From: Paraburkholderia panacisoli
GTDB lineage: Bacteria; Pseudomonadota; Gammaproteobacteria; Burkholderiales; Burkholderiaceae
Length of the DNA stretch: 64,000 bases
Direction of reading: 5' to 3'
Assembly (NCBI RefSeq): GCF_008369935.1
Contig: NZ_VTUZ01000024.1
Span: forward strand, 1-64,000
In this document: in pieces, positions 8,837 through 17,004 of the stretch
How the letters are laid out: the number at the start of each line of letters is the position of its first letter
How positions within the stretch are numbered: position 1 is the stretch's first letter
The notes under the pieces: generated by a model
What the model was told of the DNA's origin: nothing
What the model saw: only the letters and a program-made list of their open reading frames with translations
Databases searched by the model: none
Position numbers and translations under genes: made by a program

Positions 8837-9730
8837 TTAATCGATTGCCTTGTCATTCGGATTCTTGAAGAGCGCCTTCATGTCGTCGCTTTGCGGGAAG
8901 TTCAGGTTCAGGCCCTTCGGCGGAATCGGCGATTCGAACCACTTCTTGTAGATCTGATCGGCTTCGCCCGAGGTCTGGACCTTCGCGATCGCGTCGTCGG
9001 CGACCTTCTTGAACTCCGGATCGTTCTTGCGCATCATGCAGCCGTACGCTTCACGCGATTGCGGCGCGCCGACAATCACGTAATCGTTCGGGTTGTTCGA
9101 CTTCGCGCGTTCGCCCGCGAGCAATGCGTCGTCCATCATGAACGCCGCGGCACGGCCCGTGGACAGCGTCAGGAACGACTCGCCGTGGTCCTTCGCGCTG
9201 ATGATGTTCATGCCCATGCTCTTGTCCTGGTTCATCTTGCGAAGCAGGCGCTCGGAGGTGGTGCCGGCAGTCGTGACGACCGTCTTGCCCTTCAGGTCGG
9301 GCCAGTCCTTGATGCCGGAGTCTTTCTTGGTCATCAGGCGCGTGCCGATCACGAAGATGGTGTTCGAGAACGCGGCCTGCTGCTGGCGCTCCAGGTTGTT
9401 CGTGGTGGAACCGCATTCGATGTCCACGGTGCCGTTCTGCACCAGCGGAATGCGGTTTTGCGACGTGATCGGCGTCAGCTTCACCTTCAGGTTAGGCATG
9501 TTCAGCTTCTGCTTGACGGCCTCGACGACCTTCATCGCGAACTCTTGCGAATAGCCGATGACGTTCTGCTTGTCGTCGTAATACGAAAACGGGATCGACG
9601 ATTCGCGATGACCCAGCGAAATGACGCCTGTGTCCTTGATCTTTTTCAGCGTACCCGCGTCTTGCGCGTGCGCGCCGACCGTGAACAGTCCGAGAGTCGC
9701 GAGCAGCAGCGCAGCTTTTTTAACCTTCAT
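8837..9730 (-). CDS. gltI: Glutamate/aspartate periplasmic binding protein
   Basis: A 297-residue solute-binding protein of the family-3 amino acid type. It begins with a cleavable signal peptide (residues 1-22, ending VGAHA before QDAG) and continues through GVISLGHRESSIPFSYYD and the C-lobe CMMRKNDPEF segment. It captures glutamate and aspartate in the periplasm and delivers them to GltJK-L. An AGGAG ribosome binding site precedes the ATG. It is first in its operon, and glutamate dehydrogenase lies upstream on the same strand, consistent with use of glutamate as carbon and nitrogen source. Confidence 0.95.
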   Translation of the reverse strand: MKVKKAALLLATLGLFTVGAHAQDAGTLKKIKDTGVISLGHRESSIPFSYYDDKQNVIGYSQEFAMKVVEAVKQKLNMPNLKVKLTPITSQNRIPLVQNGTVDIECGSTTNNLERQQQAAFSNTIFVIGTRLMTKKDSGIKDWPDLKGKTVVTTAGTTSERLLRKMNQDKSMGMNIISAKDHGESFLTLSTGRAAAFMMDDALLAGERAKSNNPNDYVIVGAPQSREAYGCMMRKNDPEFKKVADDAIAKVQTSGEADQIYKKWFESPIPPKGLNLNFPQSDDMKALFKNPNDKAID

Positions 9731-9874
9731 GTTGTGATCTCCTAGGCAAGAACCGGCGCCAGTTTAGCAAAGTAATTATTCTGAAAGTATGGCTATAAAC
9801 CATGCTGTTGCGCGCGCGCCGCTAAGGGCTCGCGGCGCCTGGAACCAGTCCGCGGACTTTTGCGCATAGGCAAA

Positions 9875-9905
9875 GGCGGGCGACATCGATCCGATGCCGC
9901 CCGCC
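9875..9905 (-). terminator. Probable terminator after gdhA
   Basis: The stem GGCGGGCG...CGCCCGCC (14 bp with one mismatch, 3-nt loop) is followed on the minus strand by a short T tract. It lies 88 bases past the gdhA stop, ahead of gltI. Confidence 0.5.
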
Positions 9906-9992
9906 GGGTACGACACGCGGTCTTGTGGACCGCGTTCAGGCAAGAATTGCCGGCGAATCCGCAGGGTAGCGCAGTCGCCGTTCAAACAAAAA

Positions 9993-11306
9993 TCAGGGGT
10001 ACAGACCGCGCATTTCGCGCGCTTGCAAAATCCGCTTACAAGCAACGATAAACGCCGCCGTGCGCACCGACACGTTCTGCTCGCTCGACACCTGCCACAC
10101 CGCGGCAAATGCTTCACGCATCACGCGCTCCAGACGCTGGTTGATCTCGTCCTCGGTCCAGAAGAAGCTGGAGAAGTCCTGCACCCATTCGAAGTACGAC
10201 ACCGTCACGCCACCCGCATTGGCCACCACGTCCGGGATCACGAGGATGCCGCGATCGTGCAGGATGTCGTCCGCCGCCGTGGTGGTCGGGCCGTTGGCGC
10301 CTTCCACGATGATCTTCGTCTTGATCTTTCCGGCGTTCTTTTCGGTGATCTGATTTTCCAGCGCGGCCGGAATCAGGATGTCCGATTCGACCGTCCAGAA
10401 CTCTTCACTGCTCACGGCATCTGCTTCCGGGAAGCCGCCCACGCCACCCGTCTTCGCGACGTGCTCGAGCAGCGCGCCCGCGTCGATGCCGGTCGATTTG
10501 TACAGCGAGCCGGTGTGATCCTGCACCGCGACCACCTTCGCGCCCGCTTCCTGGAACAGCCGCGCGGCAATCCCGCCGACGTTGCCGAAGCCCTGCACGG
10601 CGATGCGCGCGCCTTCGATATCGAAGCCGATGCGGCGCGCCGCCTCGCAGCCGACCACGAACACGCCGCGGCCCGTCGCCTCGCGGCGGCCCAGCGAACC
10701 GCCGAGCGTGATCGGCTTGCCGGTCACGACGCCGGTGGCCGTTTGGCCCTGGTTCATCGAGTACGTGTCCATCATCCACGCCATGATCTGCTCGTTCGTG
10801 TTCACGTCCGGCGCGGGGATGTCGGTATTCGGTCCGATGATGATGCCGATTTCGCTGGTGTAGCGGCGCGTCATGCGCTCCAGTTCGCCACGCGACAGCG
10901 TGCGCGGATCGACGCGGATGCCGCCCTTCGCGCCGCCGTACGGCACGTTCACCGCTGCATTCTTCACCGACATCCACGCGGACAGCGCCATCACTTCGGA
11001 CAGCGTCACATCCTGGTGATACCGCACGCCACCCTTGCCCGGACCGCGCGACACGTTGTGCTGCACGCGATAGCCTTCGAAGTGAGCGACGGTGCCGTTA
11101 TCGAGTTCGATGGGCACGTCGACGATCAGAATGCGCTTCGGGCGCTTCAGGGTTTCGAGCCAGCGGGACAGCGAGCCGAGGTACGGCGCGACGCGGTCGA
11201 CCTGACGCAGGTAGTTGCCCCAGGGGCCGAGGTCTTCGCTATTGAGGTAGGAGGGAACGGACTGCGACGATGCTGCGGATTGGGCGGTTTGCTGCTGGGA
11301 AGACAT
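9993..11306 (-). CDS. gdhA: Glutamate dehydrogenase (Glu/Leu/Phe/Val family)
   Basis: A 437-residue hexameric-type dehydrogenase that interconverts glutamate and 2-oxoglutarate plus ammonia. The substrate and catalytic lysines are in GPGKGG (K91), K115 and PYGGAKGG (K127). The nucleotide-binding GFGNVGG motif is at 239-245. The short N-terminal extension (about 28 Ser/Gln-rich residues) is unconserved. NAD versus NADP preference is not settled by the sequence. Its position before gltIJKL suggests a catabolic role. Confidence 0.93.
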   Translation of the reverse strand: MSSQQQTAQSAASSQSVPSYLNSEDLGPWGNYLRQVDRVAPYLGSLSRWLETLKRPKRILIVDVPIELDNGTVAHFEGYRVQHNVSRGPGKGGVRYHQDVTLSEVMALSAWMSVKNAAVNVPYGGAKGGIRVDPRTLSRGELERMTRRYTSEIGIIIGPNTDIPAPDVNTNEQIMAWMMDTYSMNQGQTATGVVTGKPITLGGSLGRREATGRGVFVVGCEAARRIGFDIEGARIAVQGFGNVGGIAARLFQEAGAKVVAVQDHTGSLYKSTGIDAGALLEHVAKTGGVGGFPEADAVSSEEFWTVESDILIPAALENQITEKNAGKIKTKIIVEGANGPTTTAADDILHDRGILVIPDVVANAGGVTVSYFEWVQDFSSFFWTEDEINQRLERVMREAFAAVWQVSSEQNVSVRTAAFIVACKRILQAREMRGLYP

Positions 11307-11443
11307 GAACGCTCCGGCGTTGATCGAATACGTGCATTGTCGAAAAACGCCCTTTTGAAATCCAATGCCGTTTCCTTATCCGATTATGTTTTTTTTGCAT
11401 AACGTTCGGGAAGCTGCAAATTCGCGTCGTGACGGTGCAGGTT

Positions 11444-12400
11444 TTATGCAGCGTCCTGCCCTAGCTCCTCCGACACGACATCCCACAACTGGCGCACGAG
11501 TATCTGCCGCGCATCGTCGCTTTTCGCCGCGAGCTTGTCGCGGTACAGGCGAATCTCCATGCTCAGCGTGAGCTGGCCTTCGGGCGTGCCGCGCGTCGCG
11601 CGATCGAGGCGGATCAGCTTGCCTTCGGCGACCGCGTCTTCCACCGCGCTGTGCGGCAGGAAGGCGATGCCGTGGCCGGCCAGCGCCATTGCCTTGAGCC
11701 CTTCGGCCATGTCGGTTTCATACAGCCGATCCAGATACAGACGCTCCGGCGCGTTGGCGAGGATCACTTCGGTCATGCGTCCAAGATACGCGTTCGGCGT
11801 GTAGGACAGATACGGCGTGGGCGCCTCCGCCGTGCCCGGCAACGTATGACGCGGCCGGCCCGCGCGGCCCGGCGCCGAGAACGGGCTGATCGGCTCGTTG
11901 CCGAGCGTCAGCATGTCGTAGCGTGCCGGATCGAGCGCGACCGGGTGGCTGGGATGGTGATAGCCCATCATCAGATCACAGCCGCCCTCCACCAGCGACA
12001 ACGCCGCGTCGTGCACGTTGAGCGCCCGCAGCCGCGTATGGATCGGGCCCAAATGCGCTTCGATGCGTTGCAGCCAGCGCGGGAAGTACGTCAGCGACAG
12101 CGTATGCGGCACCGCGAACTCGATGGTCGCCTGCGGCGTCGCCGTATGGCCGCGCAGCAGCGCGCGGGCCTCGTGAAACTGCGACAGCATCGCGAGCGCC
12201 TGCTCGTTGAACACCTGGCCAGCTGCCGTGAGCCGCGTCGGATAAACCGAACGGTCGATCAGTTCCGTGCCGAGCCACGCTTCGAGCGCCTGGATGCGCC
12301 GCGAAAACGCCGGTTGCGTGACGTGGCGCAATTCGGCCGAGCGGCTGAAACTGCGCGTTTCCGCGAGCGAAACGAAGTCTTCGAGCCATTTCAGTTCCAT
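11444..12400 (-). CDS. LysR family transcriptional regulator, HypT-like
   Basis: A 318-residue LysR regulator with its N-terminal winged HTH at about residues 5-62 (VTQPAFSRRIQALE recognition region) and a periplasmic-binding-like effector domain. The start MELKWLEDFVSLAETRSFSR and the PNAYLGRM motif in the effector domain resemble E. coli HypT/YjiE, a hypochlorite-responsive member, more than classic amino acid regulators; this subfamily call is from memory. It lies upstream of gdhA on the same strand and is divergent from purB by about 244 bases. Either could be a target. Confidence 0.85.
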   Translation of the reverse strand: MELKWLEDFVSLAETRSFSRSAELRHVTQPAFSRRIQALEAWLGTELIDRSVYPTRLTAAGQVFNEQALAMLSQFHEARALLRGHTATPQATIEFAVPHTLSLTYFPRWLQRIEAHLGPIHTRLRALNVHDAALSLVEGGCDLMMGYHHPSHPVALDPARYDMLTLGNEPISPFSAPGRAGRPRHTLPGTAEAPTPYLSYTPNAYLGRMTEVILANAPERLYLDRLYETDMAEGLKAMALAGHGIAFLPHSAVEDAVAEGKLIRLDRATRGTPEGQLTLSMEIRLYRDKLAAKSDDARQILVRQLWDVVSEELGQDAA

Positions 12401-12644
12401 GCGGGGTGTGCTGCCGGGCGGGAGGAAGAAGTCAGCATTCTAGCGGCGCGCAAGCGGCGTGACGCGTTCACGCCGTTGCGGATCGCGGAGCGGCCGCCAG
12501 GCGGGTGCCCTGCGCGCCCGGTGGCCACGCGCGCGGCAAAATCAAGGCCAGAGTCGGCAGGCACGCGCGCAGTGGTAAAATTCGCGGTTCCCTCCGTTCC
12601 CGATCCGCTCTCTGAGCGCTCAACGCTTCGACCCGGTCCCCATC

Positions 12645-14033
12645 ATGTCCGACACCCGCCCCGACACCCTGTTCGCGCTGAACGCGCTCTCCCCGCTCGA
12701 CGGCCGTTACGCGTCGAAAACCGAAGCCCTGCGCGACTGGCTCTCGGAAGCCGCTTTCATGCGCAATCGCGTGACGGTCGAAATCCATTGGCTGATCGCG
12801 CTGTCGCGCGCCGGCTTCGCCGAAGTGCCGCGTTTTTCCGAAGCGTCCGAACAATTCCTGCTGCAACTGGCCGAGCGCTTCACCGCGCACGACGCCGCGC
12901 GCATCAAGGAAATCGAACGCGTGACGAATCACGACGTGAAAGCAGTCGAGTACTGGCTGAAGGAATCGGTCAAGGGTCAGGAAGAACTCGAACGCGCGAG
13001 TGAGTTCATCCACTTCGCGTGCACGTCGGAAGACATCAACAACACGTCGCACGGTCTGATGCTGGCCGGCGCCCGCGAACACGTGATCTTGCCGGCGCTG
13101 CGCTCGGTGCATCAGCGCCTCGTCGCGCTGGCTCACGCGCACGCCGAACAGCCGATGCTGTCGCGCACGCACGGCCAGCCGGCCAGCCCGACCACGCTCG
13201 GTAAGGAAATCGCCAATGTCGCAGCGCGCCTCGAACGCGCGATCGACCGTGTCGCGAAGGTCGAACTGCTCGGCAAGATGAACGGCGCGGTGGGCAACTT
13301 CAATGCGCACCTGTCCGCGTATCCGGAGTTCGACTGGGAAGCGTTCTCGCGCGAAGTGGTCGAACAGCGCCTGAAGCTCACGTTCAATCCGTACACCATC
13401 CAGATCGAGCCGCACGACTACATGGCCGAGCTGTTCGACGCCGTGTCGCGCGCCAACACGATCCTGCTGGATCTGGACCGTGACGTATGGGGCTACATCT
13501 CGGTCGGCTACTTCAAGCAGCGCACCAAGGCGGGTGAAATCGGCTCGTCGACGATGCCGCACAAGGTCAACCCGATCGACTTCGAAAACTCCGAAGGCAA
13601 CCTGGGTCTCGCGAACGCCACGCTGCGCCACCTGGCCGACAAGCTGCCGGTGTCGCGCTGGCAGCGCGATCTGACCGACTCGACGGTGCTGCGCAACATG
13701 GGCGTCGCGTTCGGTTACTCGCTGCTCGCATACGACTCGCTGATCCGAGGTCTCGACAAGCTCGAAGTCAACGCGCAGCGTCTGAACGAAGATCTGGACA
13801 ACTGCTGGGAAGTGCTGGCTGAGCCGGTGCAGACGGTGATGCGCCGTTACGGCATCGAAAACCCGTACGAGCAGTTGAAGGAACTGACGCGCGGCAAGGG
13901 CATCACGCGTGAAGCGCTGCAAAGCTTCGTCGGCGGCCTCGCGATTCCCCAAGACGCGAAAGACCGTTTGCTCGCGATGACACCGGCTTCCTACATCGGC
14001 AAGGCAGTCGAACTGGCGAAGCGCATCGCCTGA
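12645..14033 (+). CDS. purB: Adenylosuccinate lyase
   Basis: A 462-residue lyase of the fumarase/aspartase superfamily that acts twice in purine synthesis, on SAICAR and on adenylosuccinate, each time releasing fumarate. The signature GSSTMPHKVNP is at 300-310, and the catalytic-region motifs FACTSEDIN and SRTHGQPA (H176) are intact. Length is as in other proteobacteria. It is a single gene with a clear terminator downstream. Confidence 0.97.
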   Translation: MSDTRPDTLFALNALSPLDGRYASKTEALRDWLSEAAFMRNRVTVEIHWLIALSRAGFAEVPRFSEASEQFLLQLAERFTAHDAARIKEIERVTNHDVKAVEYWLKESVKGQEELERASEFIHFACTSEDINNTSHGLMLAGAREHVILPALRSVHQRLVALAHAHAEQPMLSRTHGQPASPTTLGKEIANVAARLERAIDRVAKVELLGKMNGAVGNFNAHLSAYPEFDWEAFSREVVEQRLKLTFNPYTIQIEPHDYMAELFDAVSRANTILLDLDRDVWGYISVGYFKQRTKAGEIGSSTMPHKVNPIDFENSEGNLGLANATLRHLADKLPVSRWQRDLTDSTVLRNMGVAFGYSLLAYDSLIRGLDKLEVNAQRLNEDLDNCWEVLAEPVQTVMRRYGIENPYEQLKELTRGKGITREALQSFVGGLAIPQDAKDRLLAMTPASYIGKAVELAKRIA

Positions 14034-14087
14034 TTCGCCGCGTCACGCTTCCTGCACGCACGCCTCGTTACGCGAGGCAGGCATAAA

Positions 14088-14111
14088 AGAGCCGCTCCTC
14101 GGAGCGGCTCT
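14088..14111 (+). terminator. Terminator downstream of purB
   Basis: An 11-bp stem, AGAGCCGCTCC/GGAGCGGCTCT, is followed by six T on the plus strand, between convergent purB and gntK. Confidence 0.85.
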
Positions 14112-14161
14112 TTTTTCATCCCTACGACAACGACAAGCCGAGCAAGCTAGCTAGCGGAACC

Positions 14162-14656
14162 TCACCGCTCGCCGACCTGCTTCAACACATCGTCGACGAT
14201 CTCTTCCGGCGACAGTTCGATGCTCACCGTGATCGCTTCATCCGCGCCCGGCTCTTCGAGCGTGTCGAGTTGGCTTTGCAGCAGTGACGGATCGAAGAAA
14301 TGGCCGGTGCGGGTGGTCAGACGCCCTTCGAGCACCTCACGCGAACCCTTCAGGTAGACGAAGCACACGTCCTTGTCGCCGGCGCGCAGGATGTCGCGAT
14401 ACGAGCGCTTGAGCGATGAACACGTGAACACCGCCGTCTCGCCCGCCTTCTGCTTTTCTTCGATCGCGGCGCGGATGGTTCTCAGCCACGGCCAACGGTC
14501 TTCGTCGGTGAGCGGAATGCCGTGGTGCATCTTCTCCTTGTTGGCGGCGCTGTGAAACGCGTCGCCGTCGGTGAACGCGCAGTGCAGGCGCTCCGCCAGC
14601 ATTTCGCCAATTCTCGTCTTGCCGGCGCCCGACACGCCCATTGCGATCAGAATCAT
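14162..14656 (-). CDS. gntK: Gluconokinase
   Basis: A 164-residue P-loop kinase that phosphorylates gluconate to 6-phosphogluconate, feeding the Entner-Doudoroff genes edd and eda nearby. The P-loop GVSGAGKT is at 7-14, with TDGDAFH downstream and the TGHFFDPSLLQSQ segment typical of GntK. Length is normal for the bacterial enzyme. It starts 10 bases after the permease stop, so the two form an operon. Confidence 0.95.
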   Translation of the reverse strand: MILIAMGVSGAGKTRIGEMLAERLHCAFTDGDAFHSAANKEKMHHGIPLTDEDRWPWLRTIRAAIEEKQKAGETAVFTCSSLKRSYRDILRAGDKDVCFVYLKGSREVLEGRLTTRTGHFFDPSLLQSQLDTLEEPGADEAITVSIELSPEEIVDDVLKQVGER

Positions 14657-14666
14657 CTGAAACTCC

Positions 14667-16076
14667 TTACAGGACCGCCGCGAGCGCGAAGGTCAAGCCC
14701 AAACCCATCAGCGAGATGATGGTCTCGAGGAGCGACCATGTCTTGAAGGTCTGCCCCACCGTCATACCGAAGTACTCCTTGATCAGCCAGAAGCCGCCGT
14801 CGTTCACGTGCGAGAAGATCAGCGAGCCCGAGCCGGTGGCGAGCACCAGCAACTCCGGCTTGACCTGCACCCCGCTCGCCGCCGCGATCGGCGCGACGAT
14901 GCCGCAGGCGGTGGTCATCGCGACCGTGGCCGAACCCGTCGCAAGACGGATCAGCGCTGCGACGAGCCAGCCGAACAGCAGCGGCGACATATGCGCCGCG
15001 GTCGCCACATTGACGATTTCCTTCGAAATGCCGCTATCCAACAGCACGCGGCCGAAACCGCCGCCCGCGCCGACGATCAGCGTAATACCCGCGATCGGCG
15101 CAAGACAATCACCGCAGAACTTCTGGATCTGCTCGCGCGTGAAGCCGCGGCTAGCGCCGAAGGTCCAGAAGCTGACCAGCACGGCCGTCAACAACGCGAC
15201 GTCCGAGTTGCCGAAGAAGCGCAGCAGATCGTTCGGCAGCGTCTTCGGCGTCGAGATCAGATCGGCCCAGCTGCCGATCAGCATCAGAATCACCGGCAGC
15301 AGGATCGTGAACAGCGTGATGCCGAAGCTCGGCAATTCGCGCTTCGGCGCCTTGCTTGCCGCGTTGCTTGCTGCGCCGTTTTTCGCGTCATTGCCGTTGC
15401 CGTCAGCGCTGCCCAGGAATTGCGCGGCCAGCGCGTTTTCCTTCGGCAACGTGATATAGCGGCTGATGAGCAGCGCGAACAGCGGACCGGCGACGATCGC
15501 AGTCGGAACACCGACGATCAAGCCATAGGCAATGGTTCTGCCGATATCCGCGTGATACGCCTGCACCGCGAGCATCGCGGCCGGGTGCGGCGGCAGCAGC
15601 CCGTGCACGACGGACAGACCCGCGACCATCGGCAAGCCGACCAGCAGCAGCGATTTATTGGTGCGCTTCGCGACGTTGAACGCGATCGGAATCAGCAGCA
15701 CGAAGCCGACTTCGAAGAACACCGGCAAGCCGACGATGATCGCGACGACCATCATTGCCCAGTGGATGTTCTTCTCACCGAAGAAGTGGATCAACGTGGT
15801 GGCGATGCGCTCGGCGCCGCCCGATTCGGCCATCATCTTGCCGAGCATCGTGCCGAGACCGACCACCACCGCGATGTGCCCAAGCGTGTTGCCGTTACCC
15901 GTTTCGAACGATTTGACGATGGTGGCCATCGGCATGCCGGCTACGAGGCCGAGCAGCAACGACACCATGATGAGAACGAGGAACGGATAAACCTTGTAGC
16001 GCGTGATCAGCAAGATCAGCAAGGCGATGGCGATCACCGCGTAAACCAGCAGCATGCTGCCGTGGACAGCTTCCAT
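14667..16076 (-). CDS. Gluconate permease of the GntP family
   Basis: A 469-residue inner-membrane gluconate:H+ symporter with about 12-14 hydrophobic segments. It aligns from memory with E. coli GntT across LGTMLGKMMAESGGAERIATTL, HGLLPPHPAAM and the C-terminal SGSLIFSHVNDGGFWLIKEY region. I choose the ATG at 16076 (MEAVHGSM) because AAAGGAGGAG lies just upstream; the longer frame adds 17 unconserved residues. It forms an operon with gntK. The stretch of about 25 residues near NGNDAKNGAASNAASKA is a low-complexity cytoplasmic loop. Confidence 0.93.
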   Translation of the reverse strand: MEAVHGSMLLVYAVIAIALLILLITRYKVYPFLVLIMVSLLLGLVAGMPMATIVKSFETGNGNTLGHIAVVVGLGTMLGKMMAESGGAERIATTLIHFFGEKNIHWAMMVVAIIVGLPVFFEVGFVLLIPIAFNVAKRTNKSLLLVGLPMVAGLSVVHGLLPPHPAAMLAVQAYHADIGRTIAYGLIVGVPTAIVAGPLFALLISRYITLPKENALAAQFLGSADGNGNDAKNGAASNAASKAPKRELPSFGITLFTILLPVILMLIGSWADLISTPKTLPNDLLRFFGNSDVALLTAVLVSFWTFGASRGFTREQIQKFCGDCLAPIAGITLIVGAGGGFGRVLLDSGISKEIVNVATAAHMSPLLFGWLVAALIRLATGSATVAMTTACGIVAPIAAASGVQVKPELLVLATGSGSLIFSHVNDGGFWLIKEYFGMTVGQTFKTWSLLETIISLMGLGLTFALAAVL

Positions 16077-16247
16077 GAAGCTCCTCCTTTGCGTTATTGA
16101 TTGTGAGTGCGGAACGTCGGCCCGCACGGTGTCTCACGGCGACCTGCGCTGCGCCGAAAACCCGGCTGACCGCGCGGACGCTGAATTTTACTGTTTGTTT
16201 CCTGAAAGCGCGCGTCAATCCGTAGCGCATATAGCAAAGAACAAAGA

Positions 16248-16288
16248 AGCCTCGGCGCGACAGCCTGAGCGGCTGTATCGACGAGGCT
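16248..16288 (-). terminator. Probable terminator of edd-eda
   Basis: The interrupted stem AGCCTCG...CGAGGCT (16248-16254/16282-16288) with an inner ACAGCC/GGCTGT element is followed on the minus strand by a T-rich tail. It lies about 50 bases after the eda stop. Confidence 0.6.
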
Positions 16289-16336
16289 CCTGATCGGACC
16301 TTGATCGTGTGACTTGAAGTGGCCGGGCTCTTACTC

Positions 16337-16978
16337 TTAGTGTGCGGGCGCGGCGAGCTGGCTGGCGGCACGCGCCAGACGCGTGACCTCGGCCCAATTC
16401 TGCGCGGCCAGCGCGGCCTTCGGCGTGAGCCACGAACCGCCGACGCACACCACGTTCGGCAACGACAGGAAAGTCGTCGCCGTTTCGGCCGTGATGCCGC
16501 CGGTCGGGCAGAACTTCAGCGTCGGGAACGGGCCATGGAAGGCCTGCAGCATCGGCACGCCGCCGGCTTGCTGCGCCGGGAAAAACTTGACGATTTCGTA
16601 GCCGAGTTCCAGCGCCGTGATGATGTCGGTGGGCGTCATCACGCCCGGCAGCAGCGGCAAGCCCGCATCCTGCGCGGCCTTGTGCATGTCCTTCGTCAGA
16701 CCCGGCGAGACGCCGAACTGCGCGCCCGCTTTCTTCGCCTGCGCGCAGTGCTCGGGCTTCGTGATCGTGCCGACGCCGACCACGATGTCGTCGGCCAACT
16801 GGCTCGCGCGCTCGATCGCTTCGAGGCCGGCCGCCGTGCGCAGCGTGATTTCCAGCACCTTCACGCCGCCCGCGTGCAACGCGCGCGACACGTGTTCGCC
16901 CTGTTCGGCCGAGTCGAACGCGAGCACCGGAATCACCGGGCCGAGGCGCACGATATCGCTTACTGTTTTCGACGTCAT
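16337..16978 (-). CDS. eda: KDPG aldolase (2-keto-3-deoxy-6-phosphogluconate aldolase)
   Basis: A 213-residue class I aldolase that splits KDPG into pyruvate and glyceraldehyde 3-phosphate, the last step of the Entner-Doudoroff pathway. The Schiff-base lysine is K131 in YEIVKFFPA; the active-site pair in VLEITLRT (E43, R47) and the CPTGGI phosphate motif are present. The frame is open far upstream, but the start MTSKTVSDIV at 16978 fits the family. It sits 26 bases after edd. Confidence 0.95.
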   Translation of the reverse strand: MTSKTVSDIVRLGPVIPVLAFDSAEQGEHVSRALHAGGVKVLEITLRTAAGLEAIERASQLADDIVVGVGTITKPEHCAQAKKAGAQFGVSPGLTKDMHKAAQDAGLPLLPGVMTPTDIITALELGYEIVKFFPAQQAGGVPMLQAFHGPFPTLKFCPTGGITAETATTFLSLPNVVCVGGSWLTPKAALAAQNWAEVTRLARAASQLAAPAH

Positions 16979-17004
16979 AGTCAGACTCCTTGTTTCCGCA
17001 GCAC

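Noticed and set aside
8931..8945. GATTCGAACC string resembling the T-arm of a tRNA
   Set aside because: It is inside gltI coding sequence and no cloverleaf can be built around it.
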